Below, in pieces: positions 27,360 to 35,589 of a stretch of 64,000 bases of DNA. Each line of letters begins with the position of its first letter. Positions within the stretch are counted from its first letter, which is position 1. A program made the translations under genes and the position numbers. Source of the DNA: a bacterium (GTDB taxonomy: Bacteria > 4484-113 > JAFGCY01); the NCBI GenBank assembly GCA_020440605.1, contig JAGRNT010000007.1, positions 119,083-183,082 of the forward strand. Reading direction: 5' to 3'. The notes below the pieces were generated by a model. It saw only the letters and a list, made by a program, of their open reading frames with translations. It was not told the origin of the DNA and searched no databases.

Positions 27360-27602
27360 TCAGCAGAAAATCTGCTTGTGCAGCCGGTCAGTGAAACCCA
27401 GCAGTACTGGCATCCGCCACTGGCTTGATGCCCGTTGCCATTTCTCCTCAAGCTGGCTGTCTCCCTTCAGTTCATCCCAGAACCGGTCGAGGGATAGAAT
27501 CAGCTCAAGGGCCTGTTCCTTGTCAAGGTTCGAGTCATTGCGGATCACGCTTTCCATCTCGTGCAGGATGTTCATGACCCGGACTCGCGTAAGGTTATCC
27601 AT
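27360..27602 (-). CDS. Small protein of unknown function, paralogue of the previous gene
   Basis: An 80-aa helical protein. Three starts are possible; ATG 27602 (MDNLTRVRVMNILHEM) is chosen because AGAGG stands 8 bases upstream, and its N-terminus then lines up with its paralogue at 27204. Shared residues include the Met-x-Ile-x-x-(D/E)Met start, R-(S/N)-D-x-x-(I/L)-D and a GEL/GDS-x-L-(D/E) turn. The C-terminus ends in RLHKQIFC. The 155 bases separating the pair show no strong promoter. Function unknown; an adaptor or regulatory role would suit size and composition but is a guess. Confidence 0.65.
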   Translation of the reverse strand: MDNLTRVRVMNILHEMESVIRNDSNLDKEQALELILSLDRFWDELKGDSQLEEKWQRASSQWRMPVLLGFTDRLHKQIFC

Positions 27603-27753
27603 ACCCATTTCCTCTGAGTAGCGCTGCCTGCTGCCTCCGGCTGGTCGGATGCAGGGTTGTCGTGGTTCATCGTCCCGCTCAGGCAAATCCCTCCGCTCTG
27701 TTCAGAGCATAACAGGACAGCGCACTGACTGCAGTACCAAAGGCGGATGAAAC

Positions 27754-28779
27754 TCAGACATAACCCGCTTCGCTGCGCGGCGGACGGGTCATCAGGCGCA
27801 TCAGCGACTCCCGCGGCTCGGCACCGCAGTGCACGATGCGGTAGACCTCCTCGGCGATCGGCAGGTCCGGCCAGTTGCCATCCACGTGGTCAGCCGGCCA
27901 GTTGTGCAGGGCGAGGCAGGCCTGGATGCCCTCGGCGACCTGGGTCATTTCCGTCTGGATCGTGGCCAGATCCTGGCCGCGGCCGAGCCGCATTCCGACC
28001 TGGAAGTTGCGGCTGAGCTCCGAGCTGCAGGTCACGATCAGGTCCCCAAGTCCGGCCAGGCCGCTGAGCGAGGCCGGGTCCCCTCCGAAATACGCGGTGA
28101 GCCGGGACATCTCCGCCAGGCCACGGGTGATCAGTGCGGCGCGGGCGTTATTGCCAAGCCCCAGCTCCGTGAGCAGGCCAGCGGCAATCGCTAGTATGTT
28201 CTTGTAGAAGCCGCTGACCTCCACGCCGACCAGGTCAGAACCCGTATAGACACGGAAGGTGTCGCTCAGCAGCTGGCGCTGCACCTGCCGTGCGGCTTCA
28301 TCAGGCCCGCAGACCACGGCGGCGGCGGGCAGGCCGCTGACGATTTCGCTTGCAAGGTTCGGTCCGCTGAGATGCAGGATTTCATAATCCTGTAACGTCT
28401 GGGCCAGCCAGTCGTCTGTTCTCTGGGTCGGATCAAGCAGGAGACCCTTCGTGCAGTTGATCAGCAGCTTTCCTGACTTGCAGGCATTGCGCCAATCGGT
28501 TATTTTAGATAGAATAAACGAGCGAATGAACTTCGTGGGTACGACCAGGTAGACAAGCTCTGAATGGTTGAGGGTCTCGGATAGTTTCCCCGTGGCACTG
28601 ATTCCATCAGGCATCACCAGTTCTGGAAAGTATGCGGAGTTTCTGCGGTTGACATTGATGTCCTCCGCGATTGTGTGGTTTCGGCAATAAATGCTGACGG
28701 AAATGTTGTTACGGGCCAGCAGGACGGCAATCGCCGTTCCCCAGCTGCCACTTCCGATCACTGAAGCTTTATTGCCCAT
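27754..28779 (-). CDS. gpsA: NAD(P)-dependent glycerol-3-phosphate dehydrogenase
   Basis: A 341-aa enzyme reducing dihydroxyacetone phosphate to sn-glycerol 3-phosphate, the backbone for phospholipids. The start MGNKASVIGSGSWGTAIA at 28779 puts the GxGxWG dinucleotide motif at residue about 8, as in homologues; the longer frame upstream is not conserved. Other signatures are LINCTKGL, LSGPNLASEI, GVEVSGFYKNILAIAAGL with the catalytic Lys, and GLAGLGDLIVTCSSELSRNFQVG. There is no Shine-Dalgarno sequence, but a perfect TATAAT ends seven bases before the ATG, so the mRNA is probably leaderless. It is divergent from the WYL regulator. Confidence 0.94.
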   Translation of the reverse strand: MGNKASVIGSGSWGTAIAVLLARNNISVSIYCRNHTIAEDINVNRRNSAYFPELVMPDGISATGKLSETLNHSELVYLVVPTKFIRSFILSKITDWRNACKSGKLLINCTKGLLLDPTQRTDDWLAQTLQDYEILHLSGPNLASEIVSGLPAAAVVCGPDEAARQVQRQLLSDTFRVYTGSDLVGVEVSGFYKNILAIAAGLLTELGLGNNARAALITRGLAEMSRLTAYFGGDPASLSGLAGLGDLIVTCSSELSRNFQVGMRLGRGQDLATIQTEMTQVAEGIQACLALHNWPADHVDGNWPDLPIAEEVYRIVHCGAEPRESLMRLMTRPPRSEAGYV

Positions 28780-28786
28780 GGAAGGG

Positions 28787-28792
28787 ATTATA
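28787..28792 (-). promoter_or_regulatory. Consensus -10 box seven bases before the gpsA start (leaderless)
   Basis: TATAAT on the minus strand is followed by seven bases and the ATG. The -35 region is not recognisable. Confidence 0.6.
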
Positions 28793-28925
28793 GCTTTGCA
28801 CGGCATGGTGAACGGATACGCGCCTCCACCCAAGGAGGAACTTGGACTGGAAGGAGCAAAGCGCGCCAGCGCTTCGATCCAAAAGACGAACATCTGTAAT
28901 TCTTGAAGTTGGTTGGTTCAGCAAT

Positions 28926-29939
28926 ATGAGTACGGCATCATCACAGAAGTCCATCGTGGATACGACGGCAACGGTGAATCAGAAGGAACGCATCGAGTGG
29001 CTGCACGAGCAGCTCAAGGATGACAAGTTCCCGAACCATTCCGCGCTTGTCGAGAAGTTCAGCGTGACCCCGGTCGTGGCTTACCGCGACCTGGATTACC
29101 TGAAGTACATCCTCAAGGCCCCGCTTGTCTACGACTACAACGAGGGCGGCTACCGCTACAGCAAGAAACGCTTCAAGCTGCCCGAGATGCGCTTCACCGA
29201 GGGCGAGCTGGCCAGCCTGCTCGTGCTGGGGGAGCTGCGCAAGGCCTACGAGGGCAGTGAGATCGAGGCCCCGCTCGGGACCGCGCTCGACCTGATGACC
29301 GAGAACCTCAACGACCACGTCAAGCTTGATCAGGAAAGCCTCGACCAGATCCTCCAGGTGGACATCGAGCCCTTCCCCTACATCGACATCAAGGTCTTCC
29401 AGGACCTGCTGCAGTCGATCCGCAACAACGAAAGCATTGTGATCAAGTACTTCTCCGGGCAGAAGGCGATCATTGTTGACAAGCCCTGCGATCCCTACCA
29501 GCTGCTCAACTTCAAGGACAACTGGTACCTCGTGGCCTTCTGCCATGAGAAGCAGGATTACCGCGACTTCCTCTGCTCCCGCATCATGGCGGTGGAGCAC
29601 ACCAACGTGACCTTCCTCGCCGACCCGGACTTCTCCCTCGAGCAGCACAAGCGTGAGAGCCAGCTGTTCGCGAGCGAGGCCCCCACGGTGGAGATCGTCG
29701 CGGAGTTCGACAAGTACGCCGCGCACTGGATCCGCCTGAAGGAGGTCCACCCCAGCCAGAAGGTGCTGGAGCGCAGCGACGGCAGCCTCGAGGTGAGCTT
29801 CAAGGTCAGCTCGATGGAGAACATCATGCGCTGGATCCTCAGCTTCGGCGAACATGCCCGTATCCTGGCCCCGCTGGAACTGCAGGAGCGCGTGCGCCGC
29901 ACCATCGGCCGCATGAACTACCTGTACAACAGGTTCTAG
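28926..29939 (+). CDS. WYL-domain transcriptional regulator
   Basis: A 337-aa protein starting at ATG 28926 (MSTASSQKS); the 28 codons before it overlap the divergent gpsA promoter and look non-coding. Residues about 20-75 form a helix-turn-helix (NQKERIEWLHEQLKDDKFPNHSALVEKFSVTPVVAYRDLDYL), as in DeoR/YafY-like regulators. Residues about 155-250 are a WYL domain with the motif NWYLVAFCHEKQDYRDFLCSRI, and a WCX-like C-terminal domain follows (VEIVAEFDKYAAHWIRL). WYL domains sense nucleic acids or small ligands. A TGTAAT -10-like box lies at 28893-28898. No CRISPR or defence genes are near, so a housekeeping or stress role is as likely as defence. Confidence 0.9.
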   Translation: MSTASSQKSIVDTTATVNQKERIEWLHEQLKDDKFPNHSALVEKFSVTPVVAYRDLDYLKYILKAPLVYDYNEGGYRYSKKRFKLPEMRFTEGELASLLVLGELRKAYEGSEIEAPLGTALDLMTENLNDHVKLDQESLDQILQVDIEPFPYIDIKVFQDLLQSIRNNESIVIKYFSGQKAIIVDKPCDPYQLLNFKDNWYLVAFCHEKQDYRDFLCSRIMAVEHTNVTFLADPDFSLEQHKRESQLFASEAPTVEIVAEFDKYAAHWIRLKEVHPSQKVLERSDGSLEVSFKVSSMENIMRWILSFGEHARILAPLELQERVRRTIGRMNYLYNRF

Positions 29940-29941
29940 AT

Positions 29942-29993
29942 GGAGTGTCGGTCTTAGACCGACATGGCCATGTGGCTCTGAGAGCCACACTCC
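29942..29993. repeat. Symmetric double-hairpin element, 52 bases
   Basis: GGAG, then hairpin TGTCGGTC-TTA-GACCGACA (29946-29964), then the palindrome TGGCCA (29965-29970), then hairpin TGTGGCTC-TGA-GAGCCACA (29971-29989), then CTCC. Each hairpin has 8 perfect pairs and a 3-base loop. The ends GGAG/CTCC also pair, so the whole can close as a cruciform, and both strands read alike. It starts 3 bases after the WYL stop codon. It resembles the dispersed palindromic units (REP/BIME-like) of other bacteria. Confidence 0.75.
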
Positions 29994-30010
29994 TTTGAAT
30001 ACATGAACAC

Positions 30011-30036
30011 AGGCCGGGGGCGACCCCGGCCTTTTT
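30011..30036 (+). terminator. Rho-independent terminator of the WYL regulator gene
   Basis: GGCCGGGG and CCCCGGCC form an 8-bp stem with a GCGA tetraloop, followed by TTTTT. It lies 72 bases after the stop codon. Confidence 0.88.
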
Positions 30037-30043
30037 CTTTGGC

Positions 30044-30141
30044 GGAGCCACGTTGCGAAGGCGAAGCCAGAGCTGCGATGGCTCTGGCGAAACTGCGATG
30101 CTATTGCATCATGAGCCTGCGAAGCTGCGCTTCGCGGCTCC
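30044..30141. repeat. Second composite hairpin element
   Basis: Flanked by GGAGCC (30044-30049) and GGCTCC (30136-30141), this 98-base element contains CCAGAGC/GCTCTGG (30067-30087), GATGC-TATT-GCATC (30097-30110) and GCGAAGC-TGC-GCTTCGC (30119-30135). The outer arms can pair and enclose the three hairpins in a cloverleaf-like shape. It lies directly after the stop codon of the VWA gene on the minus strand, where it may act as a 3' end. Confidence 0.55.
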
Positions 30142-30146
30142 CTCCT

Positions 30147-31547
30147 TCAGCTCTTCTTCTTGCCACGTTCCATGTCGTAGTCAACCGCACTCATGGTCTT
30201 GGTTGCATCGTCAATGTCGCCGCGGCTCAGCTTCTGGATGATCGTGCCCACCATCGTCGCGTCATCGTTGCGACCGGCGGCGTTGAGCGAGGCCTCGGCC
30301 TGCTGGATGATCATCGTGGCCGTGCCGACGTCCGTCGCCATCATCGCCGCCGCGCGCTTGAGGTTGGCGACGATGTCCTTCTCGCGCATCACCTGCTCCA
30401 CCACCGGGTCGATTCCGCCGAGGATGCTGTCCTTGTTGTCGGTGAACTCGACCACGAAATCGCCCTTCAGCGTGCGCTTCTCGGTCTGGCCGAAGTAACG
30501 GAAGGACAGCTCGCTCTGCACCATGCGGAAGCGCGCCTTCGGATGCGGCTTGGCCCCGAGCTGCATCAGCACCGGCAGGCTCTCGCCGTTGGCCAGGTCC
30601 GGCAGGTCGATCGTGACCGTGCTGCCGCCCTTGGCGAACTCGTGGCCATAGACGTTCGTGATCTCCACGTCCTTCGCCAGCTGCAGGCGCAGGCTGACGT
30701 TCGTGGCCACCGTGCCGAACACGCTCTTCAGTTCCCGGTCGAAGACCTCCGGGATGTTGTCAATCGAATCAATGTAGTAGTAGTTGCCGCGCGTATTCTT
30801 GGCGATGCCGCGCATCAGCTCCTCGTTGTAATCGATCCCGAGCCCGACGGTGCTGATCGTCGCTCCCTTGGCGCGGTAGTTGCGCGATTCGGCGATGATG
30901 TCGGCATACTCCACGATGCCCTCGTTGGCCTCGCCGTCCGTGAGCAGGATCACACGCGAGAGCGCCTGCGGCGTGCCGACCTTCAGCAGCTCCTCAGCCG
31001 CCGTCGCCATCCCGGCGTAGAGGTTCGTGGTGCCCTTGGGGCGGATCCGCCCGACATGCTGCTTGATCAGCTCGCGGTTGAGTACGCGGCTGGCCGGCAT
31101 CAGGGTCTCGACGCTTTCGCCGAAGGTCACGATGCTCAGCATGTCGGCATCCGTGAGCTGGTCCACGATCAGGCTGACCGCGGTCTTCACGCTTTCGATC
31201 GGCTTGCCTTCCATGGATCCGGAGCGGTCGATCGCCAGCGCCAGGGCCACGGGGGCGCGGGCTTCCATCCCGCCGCTGAAGAAGGAGCTGATGTCCGCCA
31301 GCAGGTAGTTCTGCACGGTCTGGCCGGTCAGCGCGTAGGTATTGTGTGCGCGCAGCCTGTATTCCACCACGGGCTTGATGCTGCTCAGGTCCACGGTCGC
31401 GGCCCGGCCGGCCACCACCGTCCCGTCCGCACTGGCCTGGCTGACCACCACCGTCGCATCGCCGCTGGCGGCCGCCACCACCGTGGCCTCACCCTGGGCT
31501 ACGCCGGGCGCGATGATCGTGGCGTCGGAATCCTGCTTGTCAGTCAT
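30147..31547 (-). CDS. VWA-domain protein with Thr-rich repeat motifs at the N-terminus
   Basis: A 466-aa protein. ATG 31547 has AAGGTG 7 bases upstream; a GTG three codons before is within that site. There is no signal peptide. Residues about 8-55 carry tandem motifs DATII, EATVV, DATVV, DGTVV at 11-15 residue spacing. Residues about 95-280 are a von Willebrand A domain with the metal-ion site DRSGS (MIDAS), the second-loop Thr in PKGTTNLYAG and Asp in LLTDGEANEG. After it comes a beta-rich region and a helical C-terminus (AAAMMATDVGTATMIIQQAEAS). Similar VWA proteins act in chaperone or signalling complexes. The minus-strand promoter has TATAAT at 31617-31612 with CTCACA 17 bases upstream. 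Confidence 0.87.
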   Translation of the reverse strand: MTDKQDSDATIIAPGVAQGEATVVAAASGDATVVVSQASADGTVVAGRAATVDLSSIKPVVEYRLRAHNTYALTGQTVQNYLLADISSFFSGGMEARAPVALALAIDRSGSMEGKPIESVKTAVSLIVDQLTDADMLSIVTFGESVETLMPASRVLNRELIKQHVGRIRPKGTTNLYAGMATAAEELLKVGTPQALSRVILLTDGEANEGIVEYADIIAESRNYRAKGATISTVGLGIDYNEELMRGIAKNTRGNYYYIDSIDNIPEVFDRELKSVFGTVATNVSLRLQLAKDVEITNVYGHEFAKGGSTVTIDLPDLANGESLPVLMQLGAKPHPKARFRMVQSELSFRYFGQTEKRTLKGDFVVEFTDNKDSILGGIDPVVEQVMREKDIVANLKRAAAMMATDVGTATMIIQQAEASLNAAGRNDDATMVGTIIQKLSRGDIDDATKTMSAVDYDMERGKKKS

Positions 31548-32137
31548 GGGCTGCACCTTCGTGTTGCTTGCTACCGGGAGTGAATTGATCTACTGTCCCG
31601 GTTTCTAGACCATTATAGGAGCGGTAGTGTTTCGTGTGAGTTGGGCTGATCCGTCGGAGAAAAATGAAAAAGGGACATCAGCGCTGCACGTGCGATGCCC
31701 CTGTGAGCTTCAGATTATAGACACTGATCCCTGGAATGCTACCCGCTATGTGAATTTTTCGGGTGGGATATTGGAAAACCAATTCAGCCATCAGGGACAG
31801 CTTCTGTCCGGCTCCGGAACTGACCTCCGTCCCTAACATCAAACGCCGGTTAAGCCTATATTCAATCGGCGTTATGAAGCACCTGATCAACACACATGTC
31901 CTGAGCCTGCTGCTCTGCGGACTGCTGCATGGTTCCGCTCCGCTGCGCGTCGCCGGCCTGCTGAAGAGTGGCGAACTGCAGGCCCGCGGCATCGTTGAAT
32001 CCGACTTCCTGCGGCCCGGCAGTTCCATTCGCGGCATCGATATACGCCAGTGGCTGATTCGCTGCTGAGACAGCCTCCCCCGATTCCTGCGCAGCCACTA
32101 AAATAGGTGGATTCCACGGAAACACCATGGAGCACCC
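31548..32137. other. Intergenic region between the divergent VWA and tricorn-like genes
   Basis: About 590 bases hold the VWA promoter (TATAAT, 31617-31612 minus strand), a possible plus-strand promoter CTAACA-N18-TATATT (31833-31862) and an inverted repeat AACGCCG (31842-31848)/CGGCGTT (31867-31873) that overlaps that -10 region and ends at the ATG of a 64-codon frame. A GGGACAG-CTT-CTGTCC-like dyad lies near 31794-31810. Otherwise nothing is recognisable. Confidence 0.5.
31874..32068 (+). CDS. Possible small protein with signal-like N-terminus
   Basis: A 64-codon frame begins MKHLINTHVLSLLLCGLLHG, which resembles a short secretion signal, and ends in an Arg/Ile-rich tail. There is no Shine-Dalgarno sequence. 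A TATATT box lies 11 bases before the ATG and an inverted repeat abuts it. It precedes the tricorn-like gene by 69 bases. It could be a leader peptide, a small exported protein or chance. Confidence 0.25.
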   Translation: MKHLINTHVLSLLLCGLLHGSAPLRVAGLLKSGELQARGIVESDFLRPGSSIRGIDIRQWLIRC

Positions 32138-35100
32138 ATGTTGCGCAGAATCCTCCCGGCAGCCATCCTGCTGCTGAGCTTTACCGCCATGCCGGCCTGG
32201 GCCCTGACTGACAGGGTCGAGGTCTCCAGCCCCTGCGTCAGTGCGGACGGCCAGTCCGTCTACTTCTCGGCCTGGGGTGACATCTGGGTCAGCGACCGCA
32301 AAGCCTCGCAGCCCGCCCGCCAGCTCACGAACAGCGTCGCCGATGACGACATGCCGCTGCTCTCCCCGGATGGCAAGTGGCTGGCCTTCGGCAGTGACCG
32401 CTACGGCAGCTGGGATGTGCTCGTGATGCCAGCCGCCGGCGGCCAGCCGCGGCGCCTGACCTGGTCCAGCGATGCCGAGCTGCCCTGCGCCTGGAGTCCG
32501 GACGGCACGCGCATCATGTTCTCCAGCGGCGTGGACCAGACCTGGCTGCCCACGCTCTGGGAGGTGGATCTGGAAGGTGGAGCCCCGCGCCAGCTCGGCG
32601 GTGAGGATCAGCTGGAACGCATCAACGGCTGCTATGCCGGCGATTCCGAGCGGATTCTCCTGCAGCGCGGCGTCGGTGACTGGTGGCGGCGCAATTACCG
32701 TGGCTCCTTCACCTATGACATCTACAGTTATGAGCGCGGCACGCATGCCCTGACACGCCTGACGGAGTTCGACGGCCTGGACGCCTGGCCGCAGAGCAGT
32801 CCTGATGGGAAAACGGTGTACTTCGTCAGTGATCGCCAGGGCAGCCGCAATGTCTACAGCCTGCCGCTTGCCGGTGGTGCGGAGCCGAAGCGGGTCAGTG
32901 ACTTCAATGGCAACGGTCCGACCAGCCTGCGCATCAGCTCAGACGGTGATGAAATCGCCTGCGAATCATTCGGTGAGCTGTGGCTGGTGAGCACCGACGG
33001 CAGCGGCAAGCAGCGCGTGCCGGTGCAGATCGCTGCCGACCCCAAGCGGGAATGGGTGCTGGAAACGGACGAGCGCAGCCTCACGGACTTCCGCGTCTCG
33101 CCCAATGGCAACTACTTCCTCGCGGAAGTGGACGGTGACCTGCACATCCTCAAGAACCCCGATTCATACAAGGATGACGAGAAGCCCGACCAGGACCTCT
33201 CGCGCACGCACCTCGTCGTCAGCGATCCGGGCTGGGAGCGCCAGTTCTCCTGGCACCCCGAGGGCACGAGCTTTGTCTATGTCTCGGATCGCAGCGGCCA
33301 GAATGAGCTGTACCTGCATGACCTGCAGAGCGGCGAGGAAAGGAAGCTGACCAACAGCAAGGAACCGGAGTGGGCGCCGCAGTTCGCACCGAAGGGTGAG
33401 CGCATCGCCTATGTGCGTGGCAACACCGAGCTGCGGGTCATGGATCTCGAGGACGGCACCGACGAGCTGATCTACCGTGGCAATCTCAAGCGCAATGACT
33501 GGGTGGCCGGCTTCAGCTGGGCCCCGGACGGCTACTGGCTGGCCTTCTGCGCCCACCAGGGCAATCTGTTCTTCGATGTTTACCTGGCGAACGTGGAGAC
33601 GCGCGACCCCGTTGACATCAGCCAGACCCCCGACAGTGCGCTGAATCCGGTGTTCAGCCGCGACGGCAAGTGGCTGGCCTGGTCGCAGTCCAGCCAGGTC
33701 TTCGATGAAAGCAGCGCGGCACTGCTGCGGCTAGTGCCCGAAGGCAATACCTACAATGACGACCTGCTCTTCCCTGAGGACCGTCCGAAGGAAGACGAGA
33801 AGGCTGATGAGCCTGCCGAGACGGAGGATGCTGAGGCCGCTGCTGACGATGCGGATGACGCGGCGGATGCGGAGTCTGCGGATGACGCGGATGCCGGCGA
33901 CGAAGCTGCGGCTGAGGACGATGACGCCGGCGACGAGGATGAGGAGGACGAGGATGACGGGCCGAAGTATGACCCGATCGAGATCGACTTCGAGCGTATC
34001 CATGAACGCTACTTCTCCGTTGGCAACCAGTTCGTGCAGGGCGGGGCGGAACTCTTCGACTTCGACAGTGGCTTCCTGTTCTTCAGCACCGGCGGGCCGG
34101 GTGGCGGCGGGCTGTGGGCCTACGACCTCGACTCCGGTGAGGAAAGCCCGGTGGATGGCGGCCTGAACGCCGGCAACCTGCATTACGGCAAGGACGGCAA
34201 GCGGCTTTACTACAACAGCCGCGGCGGGATCGGCTACCTTGAGATGAACGGCAAGGACAAGCGCGGCCAGGGCAGCGTCCCGCTCACGGCGCGCGTGCGC
34301 TTCAACCAGCGCGAGCGCTGGGAGGAGGTGCTGGCTGACGCCTGGCGCCAGATCGGCTACAACTTCTATGACAATCACATGCACGGCATCGACTGGGATC
34401 CGATCCTGCCTAAGTACCAGAAGCGCCTGGAGGGCATCGGCACCACCCGCGAGTTCAACCGCCTGCTGACGGAGATGGTGGGCGAGATCAACGCCTCCCA
34501 TACCTGGGCCTTCGTGCCCAATCTGGAGGGCAGTGCCGGCCCGGCTGACAACACCGGCTTCCTCGGTGTGGACTTCGACAGCACCTGGCCCGGACCGGGC
34601 TGGTTCGTGGAGCGCAGCCTGCGCGACGGCCCGGCGGATGACCCCGGCCATGAGCTGTACCACGGCGACGTGATCCTCGCCATCGACGGCCATGAGATCC
34701 AGCCCGCTGACAACCGTTTCGAGCTGCTGCGCAACATGGCCGGCAACGTGGTGCGCCTGCGTGTCCGCAGCTCCGAGGCTGCCCTGGCTGCGGAAGCGGA
34801 ATGGCAGGCCCTCCAGGCTGCTGACGCTGACAAGGACAAGGACAAAGGCAAGGGCAAGGGTAAGGACAAGGCGGCGGACACTGCACCTGACTACCCCATC
34901 ACCGCTGACAACGGTGAGCGCGAACTGCTGCTGCGCCTCAGCGGTGGCGAGGGCGGGCTGCGCTACCGGCAGTGGGTGGATGACCGCCAGGCCGAGGTGG
35001 ACCGGCTCAGCAAGGGCCGCATTGCCTATGTGCACATGCCCGGCATGAACATGTGGCAGTACAACAATCTCTTCCGCGAGATCTTCGGACCGCAGAAGGA

Positions 35101-35566
35101 CCGCGAGGCGCTGATCATCGACGTGCGCTTCAACAACGGCGGCAATATCCACAACGAGCTGGCGGAGCTGTTCAGCCGCAGGATGTTCGCCACCGTCAAT
35201 CCGCGCGGCGGCCCATTCAGCAAGGAGCCCTCCTTCACCTGGGAGCGTCCGGTGGTGATGCTCATCAACGAGCGCGCCTACAGTGACGGTGAGATCGTGC
35301 CGCATGTCTTCAAGCAGCTCGGGCTGGCCACGCTGATCGGGATGCCCACCGGTGGCAACGTAATCCGCGCCGGCGGCGTGGGCCTGCTGGACGGCAGCGC
35401 GATCGCCACCCCGGCCGACGGTTTCTACATGAGCACCGGCCTCAATACGGAGCGCAACGGCGTCGAGCCGGACATCCGCGTCGAGATCGATCCGCTGCTG
35501 CTGGAGCAGGGCCGTGACAGCCAGATCGAGGAAGCTGTCAGGTATCTGCTGGAGCAGCTCAACTGA
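32138..35566 (+). CDS. Exported tricorn-like protease (S41 family), first of three
   Basis: A 1142-aa protein. ATG 32138 has GGAG 5 bases upstream, and the signal peptide MLRRILPAAILLLSFTAMPAWA has a good signal peptidase I site. Residues about 25-545 contain PD40/WD40-like blades (SPDGKWLAFGSDRYGSWDV) forming two propellers. An acidic linker of Glu, Asp and Ala spans about 548-611. Then come a tricorn C1-like region with Ser787-His788 (INASHTW), a PDZ domain (about 840-880), a Lys/Gly-rich loop (about 898-911) and the S41 core with nucleophile candidate Ser1049 in ERAYSDGE and Glu1105 in TERNG. Tricorn proteases cut oligopeptides into very short ones and are usually cytoplasmic; export makes this set unusual. 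It starts a two-gene unit with the gene at 35590. Confidence 0.9.
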   Translation: MLRRILPAAILLLSFTAMPAWALTDRVEVSSPCVSADGQSVYFSAWGDIWVSDRKASQPARQLTNSVADDDMPLLSPDGKWLAFGSDRYGSWDVLVMPAAGGQPRRLTWSSDAELPCAWSPDGTRIMFSSGVDQTWLPTLWEVDLEGGAPRQLGGEDQLERINGCYAGDSERILLQRGVGDWWRRNYRGSFTYDIYSYERGTHALTRLTEFDGLDAWPQSSPDGKTVYFVSDRQGSRNVYSLPLAGGAEPKRVSDFNGNGPTSLRISSDGDEIACESFGELWLVSTDGSGKQRVPVQIAADPKREWVLETDERSLTDFRVSPNGNYFLAEVDGDLHILKNPDSYKDDEKPDQDLSRTHLVVSDPGWERQFSWHPEGTSFVYVSDRSGQNELYLHDLQSGEERKLTNSKEPEWAPQFAPKGERIAYVRGNTELRVMDLEDGTDELIYRGNLKRNDWVAGFSWAPDGYWLAFCAHQGNLFFDVYLANVETRDPVDISQTPDSALNPVFSRDGKWLAWSQSSQVFDESSAALLRLVPEGNTYNDDLLFPEDRPKEDEKADEPAETEDAEAAADDADDAADAESADDADAGDEAAAEDDDAGDEDEEDEDDGPKYDPIEIDFERIHERYFSVGNQFVQGGAELFDFDSGFLFFSTGGPGGGGLWAYDLDSGEESPVDGGLNAGNLHYGKDGKRLYYNSRGGIGYLEMNGKDKRGQGSVPLTARVRFNQRERWEEVLADAWRQIGYNFYDNHMHGIDWDPILPKYQKRLEGIGTTREFNRLLTEMVGEINASHTWAFVPNLEGSAGPADNTGFLGVDFDSTWPGPGWFVERSLRDGPADDPGHELYHGDVILAIDGHEIQPADNRFELLRNMAGNVVRLRVRSSEAALAAEAEWQALQAADADKDKDKGKGKGKDKAADTAPDYPITADNGERELLLRLSGGEGGLRYRQWVDDRQAEVDRLSKGRIAYVHMPGMNMWQYNNLFREIFGPQKDREALIIDVRFNNGGNIHNELAELFSRRMFATVNPRGGPFSKEPSFTWERPVVMLINERAYSDGEIVPHVFKQLGLATLIGMPTGGNVIRAGGVGLLDGSAIATPADGFYMSTGLNTERNGVEPDIRVEIDPLLLEQGRDSQIEEAVRYLLEQLN

Positions 35567-35589
35567 GTATTCCCGGGAGGGATGCACCG

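Noticed and set aside
28842..28925. Upstream extension of the WYL regulator to 28842
   Set aside because: The added 28 codons lie opposite the gpsA promoter and 5' region, and the sequence (RSKRRTSVILEVGW) is not regulator-like.
33731..35587. 618-codon antisense frame opposite the first tricorn-like gene
   Set aside because: Composition is that of a reverse-strand shadow, and the plus-strand gene has signal peptide, domains and active site.
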